In this document: positions 42,707 to 53,177 of the stretch, in pieces
Position numbering within the stretch: position 1 is the first letter of the stretch
Layout of the letters: each line of letters starts with the position of its first letter
From: Nocardia albiluteola
Lineage (GTDB): Bacteria > Actinomycetota > Actinomycetes > Mycobacteriales > Mycobacteriaceae
DNA: 64,000 bases
Direction: 5' to 3'
Assembly (NCBI RefSeq): GCF_018860155.1
Contig: NZ_JAHKNI010000002.1
Location: 288,713-352,712 of the forward strand
Translations under genes and position numbers: made by a program
Notes under the pieces: generated by a model
Database searches by the model: none
What the model was told of the DNA's origin: nothing
What the model saw: only the letters and a program-made list of their open reading frames with translations

Positions 42707-42926
42707 GGATCGCTGTGCCCGGAGCGTGCGGGCAAGCTTGTGTGCAGGACGTAAGCCAGCGAAAGCGGCCGAACGTTCAGACATGCCCGGAAAACGGGTC
42801 CTGACCTGCGCGCGACACGCCCGACCTCGGGATGCGCAACGACGCGTTCCGGACGGGCGGGTGAAAGCTCGATGACACACACATGAAGTTCCAGACACCT
42901 GGTTACTAACTGAGGAAAGCCGGTCT

Positions 42927-43301
42927 ATGCCAACCATCAACCAGCTGGTCCGCAAGGGTCGCAACGACAAGGTCTCCAAGACCAAAACTGCGGCACTGAA
43001 GGGGAGCCCGCAGCGTCGTGGCGTGTGCACCCGTGTGTACACCACGACCCCGAAGAAGCCGAACTCCGCGCTGCGTAAGGTCGCGCGTGTTCGCCTGACC
43101 AGCGCGGTCGAGGTCACGGCCTACATCCCGGGCGAGGGCCACAACCTGCAGGAGCACTCGATGGTGCTCGTGCGCGGCGGTCGTGTGAAGGACCTCCCCG
43201 GTGTGCGCTACAAGATCATCCGCGGTTCGCTCGACACCCAGGGCGTGAAGAACCGCAAGCAGGCCCGCAGCCGCTACGGCGCCAAGAAGGAGAAGAGCTG
43301 A
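42927..43301 (+). CDS. rpsL: 30S ribosomal protein S12
   Basis: A 124-residue S12 protein of the decoding centre. The sequence is typical ([39 protein letters not shown]). K43 and K88, where substitutions give streptomycin resistance, are both lysine here, the sensitive form. First gene of the str block rpsL-rpsG-fusA-tuf; its TGA is followed by the rpsG ATG one base later. Confidence 0.99.
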   Translation: MPTINQLVRKGRNDKVSKTKTAALKGSPQRRGVCTRVYTTTPKKPNSALRKVARVRLTSAVEVTAYIPGEGHNLQEHSMVLVRGGRVKDLPGVRYKIIRGSLDTQGVKNRKQARSRYGAKKEKS

Positions 43302-43302
43302 T

Positions 43303-43773
43303 ATGCCACGCAAGGGCCCCGCTCCCAAGCGCCCGCTGATCAACGACCCGGTTTACGGGTCGCCGCTGGTCAGCCAGCTGGTCAACAAAATCCTGATGGA
43401 CGGTAAGAAGTCCGTCGCCGAGCGCATCGTGTACGGCGCGATGGAGCAGGCACGCGAGAAGACCGGCACCGATCCGGTCGTCACCCTCAAGCGCGCGCTC
43501 GACAACGTCAAGCCCGCCCTCGAGGTCAAGCCCCGTCGTGTCGGTGGCGCCACCTACCAGGTTCCGGTCGAGGTCCGTCCGGGCCGCGCCAACACCCTGG
43601 CGATGCGCTGGCTGGTCAGCTACTCCCGCGCCCGTCGTGAGAAGACCATGGTCGAGCGCCTGGCCAACGAGCTGCTGGATGCCAGCAACGGCCTGGGTGC
43701 TTCGGTGAAGCGCCGCGAGGACACCCACAAGATGGCCGAGTCCAACCGGGCCTTCGCGCACTACCGCTGGTGA
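43303..43773 (+). CDS. rpsG: 30S ribosomal protein S7
   Basis: A 156-residue S7, an assembly-initiating protein binding the 3' major domain of 16S rRNA. Starts [20 protein letters not shown] and ends RAFAHYRW, as in other actinobacteria. Coupled to rpsL. A gap of 161 bases precedes fusA. Confidence 0.99.
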   Translation: MPRKGPAPKRPLINDPVYGSPLVSQLVNKILMDGKKSVAERIVYGAMEQAREKTGTDPVVTLKRALDNVKPALEVKPRRVGGATYQVPVEVRPGRANTLAMRWLVSYSRARREKTMVERLANELLDASNGLGASVKRREDTHKMAESNRAFAHYRW

Positions 43774-43934
43774 CCTGCCGCCCGGATCGCCGCTGAAGGA
43801 ACGGCGCCGCCGGGAGGTCGAGTCACAGCCGGGCGCGGCACTTACCAGCCGCGTCCGGCGTTTGAAAATAGTGATGACCCCCGACAGGGTCGCTCCAGAA
43901 AAATCCCAACTAGCTACGAGCGGGGAAGATTTCC

Positions 43935-46040
43935 GTGGCACAGGACGTGCTCACCGACCTCAACAAGGTCCGCAACATCGGCATCATGGCCCACATCGAT
44001 GCCGGTAAGACCACGACAACCGAACGCATTCTCTTCTACACCGGTATCACCTACAAGATCGGTGAGGTCCACGACGGCGCGGCCACGATGGACTGGATGG
44101 CTCAGGAGCAGGAGCGCGGCATCACGATCACGTCGGCCGCGACGACCTGCTTCTGGAAAGACAACCAGATCAACATCATCGACACGCCCGGACACGTCGA
44201 CTTCACGGTCGAGGTGGAGCGGTCGCTGCGCGTGCTCGACGGTGCGGTCGCCGTCTTCGACGGCAAAGAGGGCGTTGAGCCGCAGTCCGAGCAGGTCTGG
44301 CGGCAGGCCGACAAGTATGACGTCCCGCGCATCTGCTTCGTCAACAAGATGGACAAGCTGGGCGCGGACTTCTACTTCACCGTGCAGACGATCAAGGATC
44401 GCCTCGGCGCCAAGCCGCTGGTCATCCAGCTGCCGATCGGCGCGGAGAACGACTTCGAGGGCATCGTCGACCTGGTGGAGATGAATGCCAAGGTCTGGAA
44501 GGGCGAGACCAAGCTCGGCGAGTCGTACGAGGTCGTCGAGATCCCGGCCGATCTGAAGGAGCGCGCCGAGGAGTACCGGCAGGCTCTGATGGAGACCGTC
44601 GCCGAATCCGACGAGGCGCTGCTCGAGAAGTTCTTCGGCGGCGAGGAGCTCTCGATCGAGGAGATCAAGGGCGCCATCCGCAAGATGACGGTCAACTCCG
44701 AGCTCTACCCGGTGCTGTGCGGTTCGGCGTTCAAGAACAAGGGCGTGCAGCCCATGCTCGACGCCGTGATCGACTACCTGCCGAACCCGCTGGACGATGG
44801 TGGCACCGACGGCCACGTCCCGGGCAAGGAGGACGAGATCCTGCACCGCGACGCGAGCGTCGATGCGCCGTTCGCGGCGCTGGCGTTCAAGGTTGCCACG
44901 CACCCGTTCTTCGGCAAGCTGACCTACGTGCGCGTGTACTCGGGCAAGGTCGACTCCGGCGCCCAGGTCATCAACTCGACCAAGGGCAAGAAGGAGCGCC
45001 TGGGCAAGCTGTTCCAGATGCACTCCAACAAGGAGAACCCGGTCAACGAGGCCCAGGCCGGCCACATCTATGCGGTCATCGGCCTGAAGGACACCACCAC
45101 CGGCGACACCCTGTGCGATCCGCAGAACCAGATCGTGCTCGAGTCCATGACCTTCCCGGCCCCGGTCATCGAGGTGGCCATCGAGCCGAAGACCAAGGCC
45201 GACCAGGAGAAGCTGGGCTCTGCCATCCAGAAGTTCGCGGAGGAGGACCCCACCTTCAACGTGAAGCTGGATCAGGAGACCGGCCAGACCGTCATCGGCG
45301 GCATGGGCGAGCTCCAGCTCGACATCTACGTGGACCGCATGAAGCGCGAGTTCAAGGTCGAGGCCAATATCGGTAAGCCGCAGGTGGCCTACCGTGAGAC
45401 CATCACCAAGAAGGTCGAGAAGCACGAGTACACCCACAAGAAGCAGACGGGTGGTTCCGGCCAGTTCGCGCGCGTGATCATCGCCCTGGAGCCGCTGGTC
45501 GACGCCGAGGACGGCGCGACCTACGAGTTCCAGAACAAGGTCACCGGCGGCCGCGTTCCCCGTGAGTACATCCCGTCCGTAGACGCCGGTATCCAGGACG
45601 CCATGCAGTACGGTGTCCTCGCCGGTTACCCGCTGGTCAACGTGAAGGCCTCGCTGCTCGACGGCGCCTACCACGAGGTCGACTCCTCGGAAATGGCGTT
45701 CAAGATCGCCGGCTCGGCGGCCTTCAAGGAAGCGGCCCGCAAGGCCGGTCCGGTGATCCTCGAGCCGATCATGGCCGTCGAGGTCACCACGCCCGAGGAG
45801 TACATGGGCGATGTGATCGGTGACCTGAACTCCCGCCGTGGCCAGATTCAGGCCATGGAGGAACGCAGTGGTGCCCGTGTCGTCAAGGCGCAGGTCCCGC
45901 TCTCCGAGATGTTCGGTTACATCGGTGACCTGCGGTCGAAGACCCAGGGCCGGGCGAACTTCTCGATGGTGTTCAACTCGTACGCGGAGGTCCCGGCCAA
46001 CGTGTCGAAGGAGATCATCGCCAAGGCGACCGGCGAATAG
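43935..46040 (+). CDS. fusA: Elongation factor G
   Basis: A 701-residue translocase GTPase. G1 motif [14 protein letters not shown]3 DTPGHVDF and G4 NKMDKLG are visible, followed by domains II-V to the C-terminus. It begins with GTG ([20 protein letters not shown]), preceded by GGGGAAGA. The minus strand also stays open through the whole gene but is a codon-bias shadow. Confidence 0.99.
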   Translation: MAQDVLTDLNKVRNIGIMAHIDAGKTTTTERILFYTGITYKIGEVHDGAATMDWMAQEQERGITITSAATTCFWKDNQINIIDTPGHVDFTVEVERSLRVLDGAVAVFDGKEGVEPQSEQVWRQADKYDVPRICFVNKMDKLGADFYFTVQTIKDRLGAKPLVIQLPIGAENDFEGIVDLVEMNAKVWKGETKLGESYEVVEIPADLKERAEEYRQALMETVAESDEALLEKFFGGEELSIEEIKGAIRKMTVNSELYPVLCGSAFKNKGVQPMLDAVIDYLPNPLDDGGTDGHVPGKEDEILHRDASVDAPFAALAFKVATHPFFGKLTYVRVYSGKVDSGAQVINSTKGKKERLGKLFQMHSNKENPVNEAQAGHIYAVIGLKDTTTGDTLCDPQNQIVLESMTFPAPVIEVAIEPKTKADQEKLGSAIQKFAEEDPTFNVKLDQETGQTVIGGMGELQLDIYVDRMKREFKVEANIGKPQVAYRETITKKVEKHEYTHKKQTGGSGQFARVIIALEPLVDAEDGATYEFQNKVTGGRVPREYIPSVDAGIQDAMQYGVLAGYPLVNVKASLLDGAYHEVDSSEMAFKIAGSAAFKEAARKAGPVILEPIMAVEVTTPEEYMGDVIGDLNSRRGQIQAMEERSGARVVKAQVPLSEMFGYIGDLRSKTQGRANFSMVFNSYAEVPANVSKEIIAKATGE

Positions 46041-46099
46041 TCCGATCGGGGGCAGGTGGCACACTTGCCCCCATCAGCCGGGAGTCAGTAAGACCCCAG

Positions 46100-46117
46100 T
46101 CTCCGCATACGCGGAGA
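46100..46117 (+). other. Hairpin in the fusA-tuf spacer
   Basis: TCTCCGC-ATAC-GCGGAGA (46100-46117) is a perfect seven-pair stem with a four-base loop in the 131-base gap between fusA and tuf. There is no U tract, so it may be an RNA-processing or partial attenuation site that adjusts tuf expression rather than a full terminator. Confidence 0.45.
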
Positions 46118-46171
46118 TTATCCACGCACTGCTGCACATGCACGCACCAACAAGTCCAGGAGGGCCCTAAA

Positions 46172-47362
46172 GTGGCGAAGGCGAAGTTCCAGCGGACGAA
46201 GCCGCACGTCAACATCGGCACCATCGGTCACGTCGACCACGGCAAGACCACGCTGACGGCGGCTATCACCAAGGTTCTGCACGACAAGTACCCGGACCTC
46301 AACGAGAGCTTTGCGTTCGATCAGATCGACAAGGCGCCCGAGGAGAAGGCCCGCGGTATCACGATCAACATCTCGCACGTCGAGTACCAGACCGAGAAGC
46401 GGCACTACGCGCACGTCGACGCCCCCGGGCACGCCGACTACATCAAGAACATGATCACCGGTGCGGCGCAGATGGACGGCGCCATCCTCGTGGTCGCGGC
46501 CACCGACGGCCCGATGCCGCAGACCCGCGAGCACGTGCTGCTCGCCCGTCAGGTCGGCGTGCCGTACATCCTGGTTGCGCTGAACAAGGCGGACATGGTC
46601 GATGACGAGGAGATCCTCGAGCTCGTCGAGATGGAGGTCCGCGAGCTGCTGGCCTCGCAGGAGTTCGACGAGGATGCGCCGGTCGTGCGTGTCTCCGGCC
46701 TGAAGGCCCTCGAGGGCGACGCCGAGTGGGCCGAGAAGATCGTCGAGCTGATGAACGCGGTCGACGAGTCGATCCCGGACCCGGTCCGTGAGACCGACAA
46801 GCCGTTCCTGATGCCGATCGAGGACGTCTTCACGATCACCGGTCGTGGCACCGTCGTCACCGGTCGTATCGAGCGCGGTGTGATCAACGTGAACGAGGAA
46901 GTCGAGATCGTCGGCATCCGCCCGACCACCACCAAGACCACGGTCACCGGTGTCGAGATGTTCCGCAAGCTGCTCGACCAGGGCCAGGCCGGCGACAACG
47001 TCGGTCTGCTGGTTCGTGGCATCAAGCGCGAGGATGTCGAGCGCGGCCAGGTCGTCGTCAAGCCGGGCACCACCACCCCGCACACCGAGTTCGAGGGCCA
47101 GGCGTACATCCTGTCGAAGGACGAGGGCGGCCGCCACACCCCGTTCTTCAACAACTACCGCCCGCAGTTCTACTTCCGCACCACCGACGTGACCGGTGTC
47201 GTTACCCTCCCCGAGGGCACCGAGATGGTCATGCCGGGCGACAACACCGAGATGAGCGTCAAGCTGATCCAGCCGGTCGCCATGGAAGAGGGCCTGCGCT
47301 TCGCGATCCGTGAGGGTGGCCGTACCGTCGGCGCCGGTCGCGTCACCAAGGTCGTCAAGTAA
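46172..47362 (+). CDS. tuf: Elongation factor Tu
   Basis: A 396-residue GTPase delivering aminoacyl-tRNA. G1 [10 protein letters not shown]3 DAPGHADY and G4 NKADMVD are present; domains II and III are complete (C-terminus [14 protein letters not shown]). GTG start with AGGAGGG upstream. Last gene of the str block, followed by a strong terminator. Confidence 0.99.
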   Translation: MAKAKFQRTKPHVNIGTIGHVDHGKTTLTAAITKVLHDKYPDLNESFAFDQIDKAPEEKARGITINISHVEYQTEKRHYAHVDAPGHADYIKNMITGAAQMDGAILVVAATDGPMPQTREHVLLARQVGVPYILVALNKADMVDDEEILELVEMEVRELLASQEFDEDAPVVRVSGLKALEGDAEWAEKIVELMNAVDESIPDPVRETDKPFLMPIEDVFTITGRGTVVTGRIERGVINVNEEVEIVGIRPTTTKTTVTGVEMFRKLLDQGQAGDNVGLLVRGIKREDVERGQVVVKPGTTTPHTEFEGQAYILSKDEGGRHTPFFNNYRPQFYFRTTDVTGVVTLPEGTEMVMPGDNTEMSVKLIQPVAMEEGLRFAIREGGRTVGAGRVTKVVK

Positions 47363-47378
47363 GACCTGCTTGTAGCCG

Positions 47379-47412
47379 AAAAGGGCCGTTCCCGTTGGGG
47401 GACGGCCCTTTT
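47379..47412 (+). terminator. Rho-independent terminator of the str operon
   Basis: AAAAGGGCCGT (47379-47389) pairs perfectly with ACGGCCCTTTT (47402-47412) around a 12-base loop, 17 bases after the tuf stop. The T run completes an intrinsic terminator. Confidence 0.9.
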
Positions 47413-47490
47413 CGCTTCCATCGCTTAGCCAAGCTGGCGGCGGCGGTATTCTTTGCGGTCCGCCTGACCATCGGCCGGTATGTTTGCCCG

Positions 47491-47709
47491 GTGACCAGGA
47501 TTACGTTCGATCCGAACCAGCTCGGGGGCAGGCCCTGTATTCGTGGTATGCGGATCCGGGTGAAGGATGTGCTCGAGCTTCTGGCCGCCGGTGAGACCGA
47601 AGATTCGATCCTCGAGGACTATCCCTACCTCGAGCGCGATGACATCCGTGCTTGTCTAGCCTTCGCGGCGGCCGAATCGGATCATCCAATCCTGCGAACA
47701 GCTTCGTGA
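47491..47709 (+). CDS. DUF433 family antitoxin
   Basis: A 72-residue protein of the DUF433 helix-turn-helix family ([20 protein letters not shown], then [21 protein letters not shown]). DUF433 proteins are usually antitoxins paired with DUF5615 PIN-like toxins. The GTG start is the first in frame. Its TGA overlaps the GTG of a truncated DUF5615 gene (GTGA). It looks intact and may be a solitary antitoxin. Confidence 0.85.
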   Translation: MTRITFDPNQLGGRPCIRGMRIRVKDVLELLAAGETEDSILEDYPYLERDDIRACLAFAAAESDHPILRTAS

Positions 47710-47919
47710 AGTTTCTTATCGACGCGCAGTTGCCTCCGGCATTGGCGCGGGCGATAACGAGCGAGGGACACGAGGCCGTTCACGTTCGCGACGTCGATCT
47801 GACTTCCGCTTCGGATCACGCCGTGTGGGATGAGGCGTTGCTTCGAGGCGGTTCTTCCAGTCTTGCCGACCGTTGTGGCGATGGTTGAATCAGGTGAAAA
47901 GCTTATTGAGGTGCGCTGA
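47706..47919 (+). pseudogene. DUF5615 PIN-like toxin with internal deletion and frameshift
   Basis: The first 50 codons match the N-terminus of DUF5615 toxins ([40 protein letters not shown]) and then run out of frame to a stop at 47888. In another frame LPVLPTVVAMVESGEKLIEV, ending at 47919, matches the C-terminus of the same family. The middle, including the expected TKDEDF active-site segment, is missing. Normal length is about 115 residues, so roughly 45 codons were deleted with loss of frame. The toxin is inactive. Confidence 0.75.
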
Positions 47920-47962
47920 ACACCCCCTTAGCGCCGTTGCTCGGCAATGGGCTAGGTGACCT

Positions 47963-47990
47963 GGCCCCGAATCCGTATGGATTCGGGGCC
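47963..47990. terminator. Perfect bidirectional hairpin
   Basis: GGCCCCGAATCC (47963-47974) and GGATTCGGGGCC (47979-47990) form 12 perfect pairs around a GTAT loop, followed by GGTTGTT. It lies between the decayed toxin gene and the convergent repeat-protein gene and probably terminates both. Confidence 0.75.
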
Positions 47991-48162
47991 GGTTGTTGGG
48001 CTCGCGTGCCGGTTGAATGCGACCTTCGGCGATCAGGCTCTGCATTGTGTGTTCCCGAGTTGGTCGACGGGCCGTTGAAAGCCATACGGCTCGGCTTCGT
48101 CTGAACGAGGCGCAACACGGTTTTGATCGTTGACTATCCACGACCGGCTCGTGCGCTGCGAC

Positions 48163-50574
48163 CTATGCCGAGTCGGAGGCGGCCAATAGCGCCTCGGCGA
48201 ATTGGCGCATTTGGGTGGTGCCGCCGAACCAGGCGGAGACCAGGTCGACGGTGGCCGTGCGGGTGCGGCGGGCCGCGCGGATGAAGTCCTCGAGGGTGGC
48301 CTCGCCGGCTTCGGCCTTGTCGGCGACGGATTCCAGGGTGTGACTGGCCAGCAGGAGCTGCATGACCAGGTGGACGTCGACGGTGGCGGGGGTGTCGTCG
48401 GTGGTGGCGGCGCGGCGGCGGGAGCGGCGAGGGGTGGTCGCGAGGGACGCGCCGAGGCGGGAATTCGGGCTGGGGGAGGACATGGGCGCGTCTTCGGTGG
48501 GTGAAGGGTCGGCCGGATCGGAGTGACGGGCGGCGCCGGCGGGACGCGAGTCCGCGGAATCGGACGCTGATTGCCCTGTGCGGCGGGCGAATTCGCGTGC
48601 ACTTCGGCTGGGGAGGCTGGTGCGCGATGCCGGTGCGGCCGGGGTGCCGCCCGGCTCGAGTGCCGTGGGCTCGGATTCGGCCTCGGTCTCGGTTGCGTGG
48701 TTATTGGACATCGCCGCGCGACCATCGGATACAGCCGCGTGGTTATCGGACGCGACCGCGTGGCGATCGAATGCGGCCAGGTTGGGATTGGTCGCAGTCG
48801 CGTTGCGATCGGATGCGGCGAGGTTGCGATCGGCCGCGGCCGCGTGGACATCGGTTGCAGCCGCGTCGCGATCGGTCGCAGCTGCGTGGGTATCGAATGC
48901 CGCCGCGTGGGGAGCGGACATCGCCGCGTGGCGATCGTATGCGTCCAGGTTGGGATCGAGCGCAGCCGGTTGGCGATCGGTCGCAGCTGTGTGGGGATCA
49001 GATGCAGCTGTGTAGAGATCGGGTGCGGTCGTGCGGGGATCGGGTGTAGCGACTTGGTTATTGGACGCAGCTCCGAGAATGTCGGATGCAGTTGCGCGGC
49101 TATGTGGTTCGGCCGTGTGGTGATCGGATGCGATCGAGTGGTTGTCGTCGGACACGGCCGCACGACCATCGGAAACCGCCGGTTGGATCCAGGGTGGATT
49201 CGGGGCGGCGGTGGGCGGCGCCGGGTTGATGACGAGGCGCGCCGAATTGATTGTGCCGAGGACCGGTTCGGATGGGGTCGGACCCGTGAGTTGTCCAGTG
49301 CGGGAAGTATTTTCGGATGCGGCGGGCGGGACGAGCCCGAGCGCCGGTGGGGTGAAAGCCGAATCGGTGGCGGGCGGTCGAGGCTGCGCCGATGCCGCGG
49401 CGCGGTCGGCGATGTGATCGGAAAGGGATCCCGGTTTCGCGCCGCCGCCGAACGCCGCCCCGGTGGCTTCCGGCCCGGACGAATCGACCGGAAGCGCGCT
49501 GTGCGCGCCAGAGCTGAATGCCGCGCCGTTGGTGAAGGGAGCGGAATCACCTGAGCTGAACGCCGTGCCGTTGGTGGAGCGAGCCGGATCGGCGGGGCTG
49601 AATGTCCCGCTGTTGATGGAGGGGGCGGAATCGCCGGAGCGGAGTGCTGCGCCGTTGGTGGAGAGAGCGGAATCGTCGGAGGCGAATGATGCGCCGTTGA
49701 TGGAGGGGGCCGGATCGACCGAGCTGAATGTTGTGCCGTTGGCGAAAGGAGCTGAATCGGCGGAGCTGAATGTTGTGCTGTCGGTGAAGGGAGTGGGATC
49801 GCCGGGGCTGAATGTTGTGCCGTTGGCGAAAGGAGCCGAATCGTCGGAGGCGAATGGCGCGCTGTGGGTGGAAGGAGCGGACTCACCAGAGGTGAATGCC
49901 GAACCGTTGCTCTGAATTCCCGGTTCGGGGGATTCGGCGAACAGGGATTGCTCCGCGGTGGTGTGCATGAAATCCGGTGTGTGCTGCGGTAGTCCCGGTT
50001 TGCGCCGGGGTAGTTCGGGCGGGCTCGGCGCCGGTACGGGATCGCCGCGGAAACCGGAGTCGGCCGGCCCGGGCGATGCGGGGGACGGACTCGAGCCGAA
50101 TTCAGCTGCCGGAGTGCCGGTCCCGGGGACGGGAGTGGTTCGCTCCCGGGACGGGAGCGGGGGCAGGGGATCGGAGGGGGAGAGGAAGGCGGAGAATTCC
50201 GAGCCGGTCTCGGTCGGCCAGGGGACGCCGGAACCGAACTGGCCGGATTCGGGTGCGGCATGCGACGTTTGCCGTGGAATCGCTACCGAATCGGCTATCG
50301 AGGTGCTCGGCTCGGAGCCGATCGCCACCGAATCGGGCGTGCCTCCGGTGGCCCAGTCGGGCGCGACATCGGCGGGGGTCCATGCGACCGCCACCCCTGG
50401 CGTGCCCAGGCTGCCACGGCCCGGATCGAATCCCGTGAGCGCGGTGGACGATCCCGATTCCATCTCACTGTGCGGAGCGGTCCCGTTGCGCGGATGGGTG
50501 AGGCGAGATCCCTCCGGGCGCGAGCGACTGGGCTCTCCGAAACGGGCGAAATCGGGGTCGGTCATACTGGTCAT
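48163..50574 (-). CDS. Large low-complexity repeat protein, function unknown
   Basis: An 803-residue protein with no signal peptide or membrane span. Three zones: a Pro/Ser/Gly-rich N-terminus (1-220); about seven degenerate 19-20-residue repeats of the type FSSGDSAPFTNGTA (about 225-362); a stretch of 7-9-residue repeats built from ASDxHAA / ATDRxAA / ATNPNLAAFDR (about 470-630); and a folded helical C-terminal domain (about 725-803, VHLVMQLLLASHTLESVADK to the end). GGAGG stands five bases before the ATG. Repeat number probably varies between strains. Only the C-terminal domain looks globular; nothing identifies its role. Confidence 0.75.
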   Translation of the reverse strand: MTSMTDPDFARFGEPSRSRPEGSRLTHPRNGTAPHSEMESGSSTALTGFDPGRGSLGTPGVAVAWTPADVAPDWATGGTPDSVAIGSEPSTSIADSVAIPRQTSHAAPESGQFGSGVPWPTETGSEFSAFLSPSDPLPPLPSRERTTPVPGTGTPAAEFGSSPSPASPGPADSGFRGDPVPAPSPPELPRRKPGLPQHTPDFMHTTAEQSLFAESPEPGIQSNGSAFTSGESAPSTHSAPFASDDSAPFANGTTFSPGDPTPFTDSTTFSSADSAPFANGTTFSSVDPAPSINGASFASDDSALSTNGAALRSGDSAPSINSGTFSPADPARSTNGTAFSSGDSAPFTNGAAFSSGAHSALPVDSSGPEATGAAFGGGAKPGSLSDHIADRAAASAQPRPPATDSAFTPPALGLVPPAASENTSRTGQLTGPTPSEPVLGTINSARLVINPAPPTAAPNPPWIQPAVSDGRAAVSDDNHSIASDHHTAEPHSRATASDILGAASNNQVATPDPRTTAPDLYTAASDPHTAATDRQPAALDPNLDAYDRHAAMSAPHAAAFDTHAAATDRDAAATDVHAAAADRNLAASDRNATATNPNLAAFDRHAVASDNHAAVSDGRAAMSNNHATETEAESEPTALEPGGTPAAPASRTSLPSRSAREFARRTGQSASDSADSRPAGAARHSDPADPSPTEDAPMSSPSPNSRLGASLATTPRRSRRRAATTDDTPATVDVHLVMQLLLASHTLESVADKAEAGEATLEDFIRAARRTRTATVDLVSAWFGGTTQMRQFAEALLAASDSA

Positions 50575-50678
50575 TGTTACCTCCACCTGGATGGTGTGCG
50601 ACTCCCCGGGGTCGTCCGATATTCGTCGCGAACGCGGGATCCGCTTGGTAGCTGGGCAGATACAGACCATGCGGACAA

Positions 50679-51659
50679 TCAGATCCGGGCGGCCGGTAGC
50701 CAGCGGCCGCTGCGCGTGCAGTGCGCCGCGGCCGCCGTCGCGGCCTCGATCCGGCGGGGCACCTCCCCGGGCTCGTCGAGTTCGCTCCAGGTCCACCGGA
50801 CCGGAATCCAGCCCAGCGCGCGCAGCCTGTCCTCGCGCAGCTCGGCCGCGATGCGCGCCCCCTCGGCCGGGCCGGTGTGCGCGCGCACGGCCGGAGCGAA
50901 TGCGGAGGTACGCATACCGTGCCCGCCGAGCGGGTCGAAGTCGGCCGCGACACCCAGGCTGGGGAACAGGCAGTCGACCCGGGCGACGAAGCTGCCGTCG
51001 GGGCTGAGCACGCGGGCCGCGAGTTCCGGCCCGGGGAGCCCGGCCGTCGCGATCGCCACCCGCAGACGCGATTCCCCGATTCCCGGGCAGCGGCCGTCGA
51101 GAAACGACACGACCTCCGCCGCGCGCTGGTATCCGGGCCGGGCCCGTGCCCGGCGCAACTGTTCGTGGAGCTGTGCGGTTTTCGCCGCGCCGCGGTGCAG
51201 GGCGGCATCGCCGACGGCCACCGCCTGCGGGAAATTCTCGGTGCGCGCGATATCGACGACCGTGCGCGCGACCGTCGTGTGCCGGATGCCCTCGACCAGC
51301 GTGACATCGTCGTGCTCGAGCCGGCCGGAGTGCACCACGATGACCCGGCCCAGCCGCGACCCGCCGCGCCGGGGGCGGGTGAGATGGGCGCGGTCCAGCG
51401 GGATGTTCCAGGTCGGCAGGCCGTGCCCGATCAAGGCCGAAACATGGCTCACCACGGCTGTTTCGGAGGTTGCCGCAACGGTCGCCCGGATCAGCGCCCG
51501 GTGCCGCTCCGGCGCGGTCAGCGCCGTAGCGGGGGCCGCGACGTAGTGTCCGTTCCGGATGCGATGCCAGGATCCGTGGCGGCACAGCCGCCGCAGATCG
51601 CCATCGGACAGGCCCGCTGCGAGGGCGTCGCGGCGGGAGATCGGTTGCGGGGTTCCCAT
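50679..51659 (-). CDS. AbiEi-type antitoxin domain protein with DUF559/Vsr-like C-terminus
   Basis: A 326-residue protein. The N-terminal winged helix (SRRDALAAGLSDGDLRRLCR) and following domain match the AbiEi family regulator/antitoxin domain; the C-terminal half (about 210-300) resembles the DUF559/very-short-patch-repair endonuclease fold (RVDCLFPSLGVAADFDP, then LRALGWIPVRWTWSEL). Actinobacteria carry many stand-alone copies with no AbiEii toxin, as here. ATG 51659 gives the family start MGTPQPISRRDAL. Function uncertain; 104 bases upstream of the repeat-protein gene on the same strand. Confidence 0.75.
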   Translation of the reverse strand: MGTPQPISRRDALAAGLSDGDLRRLCRHGSWHRIRNGHYVAAPATALTAPERHRALIRATVAATSETAVVSHVSALIGHGLPTWNIPLDRAHLTRPRRGGSRLGRVIVVHSGRLEHDDVTLVEGIRHTTVARTVVDIARTENFPQAVAVGDAALHRGAAKTAQLHEQLRRARARPGYQRAAEVVSFLDGRCPGIGESRLRVAIATAGLPGPELAARVLSPDGSFVARVDCLFPSLGVAADFDPLGGHGMRTSAFAPAVRAHTGPAEGARIAAELREDRLRALGWIPVRWTWSELDEPGEVPRRIEAATAAAAHCTRSGRWLPAARI

Positions 51660-51795
51660 GCCTCGATCATCGGCGCGCTGCACGCCCACCGCCGCTGTCG
51701 TCGAGCGATTGTGGATAACTCGGGGGGTGTGAGCAACTTGCCGACCGAGGGCTCGGTCGTGGCGCCGCCTCGATGGCGCTCCGTCCCGGATCCGC

Positions 51796-53040
51796 TCAGA
51801 CCGCGGGACAGTTCGACGGCGCCGGTTCGCCGCGGAAGCGGGCGTCGAGCCAGGCGACCACCTCCGGCAGCCCGGCTACGGCCGCCGTCAGATGGTCCGG
51901 GGCGGGGGTTAGCTCGGCCTGCAACCGCACCCCGGTCGCACAGTAGCGGCGGTCGGTATTGCGGATCGCATCGAGCGGAATCAGCGAATCGGTCGGCGAA
52001 TGCCATTCGTACATCGGAATTTTCGGCACGCCGTCGAACAGTTCCAGGCTGTTCTCCTCGACGACCCGCCGCGCCTCCACGCTGTTGATCAGGTCGGTGC
52101 TGGCCGCGAAATCCAGCGCGCTGCGCCCGGCCCCGGCGGCGATGATCTCGTTGGTGCAGCCGTTGGCCATGGCGTGTGCCGCCGCGAGGCCCTGGGCGTT
52201 CATGTAGTGACTCACCGGCAGCCGGTCGGGGTATTCACGTTCGAGCCCGATCGCCGCGGCCATCGCCAGGCCGAAGGCCGGATGCCGGTGGTCGCCCAGC
52301 ACCCGGACCATGGTCTCCAGATTCATCGGCACCCCGCCGGCGGCGGCTCCGGCGAGCGCGAGGTCGGGGGCGTACTTCGGCTGCAGGGCCGCAGCCCACG
52401 CGGTCGCCATGCCCCCGCCGGAGTAGCCGGCCAGCGTGACGCGGCTGTGGTGCAGTGTCAGCCCGGGCACCCGCTCGACCGCTCGCACCCCGTCCAGGGT
52501 GATCTGCCCGCCCAGACGGGCCGCGCCGTAGGCGAATTGCGGCCCCAGGTGATCGGGCAGCGCCACGCTCCACCCGTGCACCAGCAGCAGGTTCAGCGCG
52601 GGGGCCTCGCGGATGACCAGATTCGGGTCGGTTGCGTAGAGCGCGTGTGAGACCGCGCACTCGGTGCCCAGCGCGTTGATGATGTGCTGATAGGACAGGA
52701 GCGGACCATCGGGCCGATGGCCGGGCGGGGTCAGCACCGTGGTCGTTGCTGCGATGGGCTGATTGCGGGAGTTGCTGGAGCGGAACTTGACCAGCGTGAC
52801 GGCGGTCCCGGGAAAGGTGAGCAGCGGCGGCATGGGCCGTACCCCGAGCACATCGCCGAGCCGGTGTGCGGCCAAATCTGCCGGGGCGGCATAGAAGGGA
52901 TCGGGATCGGGACGGGGGTAGATCGGTTCCGCCGTTGCCGTCGCTGCCGGCACGCATCCGAGAATGAGGATCGCGAGGGCAGCCAGCAGACATCCGGGAA
53001 CTTCGTGCAGTCGTGCCGAACCGAGCGCAAAACGAGTCAC
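51796..53040 (-). CDS. Secreted LIP-family triacylglycerol lipase
   Basis: A 414-residue exported alpha/beta hydrolase. A signal peptide (about 1-37, ending ATATA-EP) precedes the LIP-type lipase domain. The nucleophile elbow GYSGGG lies near residue 208, with acid and histidine later (SPTDSLIP, PDHLTA). Related proteins in mycolic-acid bacteria and fungi hydrolyse host or environmental lipids. GGAGG seven bases before GTG 53040 sets the start. Confidence 0.92.
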   Translation of the reverse strand: MTRFALGSARLHEVPGCLLAALAILILGCVPAATATAEPIYPRPDPDPFYAAPADLAAHRLGDVLGVRPMPPLLTFPGTAVTLVKFRSSNSRNQPIAATTTVLTPPGHRPDGPLLSYQHIINALGTECAVSHALYATDPNLVIREAPALNLLLVHGWSVALPDHLGPQFAYGAARLGGQITLDGVRAVERVPGLTLHHSRVTLAGYSGGGMATAWAAALQPKYAPDLALAGAAAGGVPMNLETMVRVLGDHRHPAFGLAMAAAIGLEREYPDRLPVSHYMNAQGLAAAHAMANGCTNEIIAAGAGRSALDFAASTDLINSVEARRVVEENSLELFDGVPKIPMYEWHSPTDSLIPLDAIRNTDRRYCATGVRLQAELTPAPDHLTAAVAGLPEVVAWLDARFRGEPAPSNCPAV

Positions 53041-53177
53041 CGCATGACCTCCGAAAGTGGCATCGGTATTGGGGTCGTCCAGGCTGTATTCAAGTGCTGC
53101 GAGCCACGCGGCCGGGTAGGACACGCCGACCGAGGACAGTCTCGACCGATTTGTGTTGTTCCGGCGGCGGCGTTGAT

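Noticed and set aside
43914..46064. Long open frame antisense to fusA
   Set aside because: Shadow of a strongly biased, highly conserved gene; composition unlike a real protein.
48690..49900. Tandem repeats considered as a CRISPR array
   Set aside because: Units are degenerate, in frame with a coding sequence, lack conserved direct repeats with unique spacers, and no cas genes are present.
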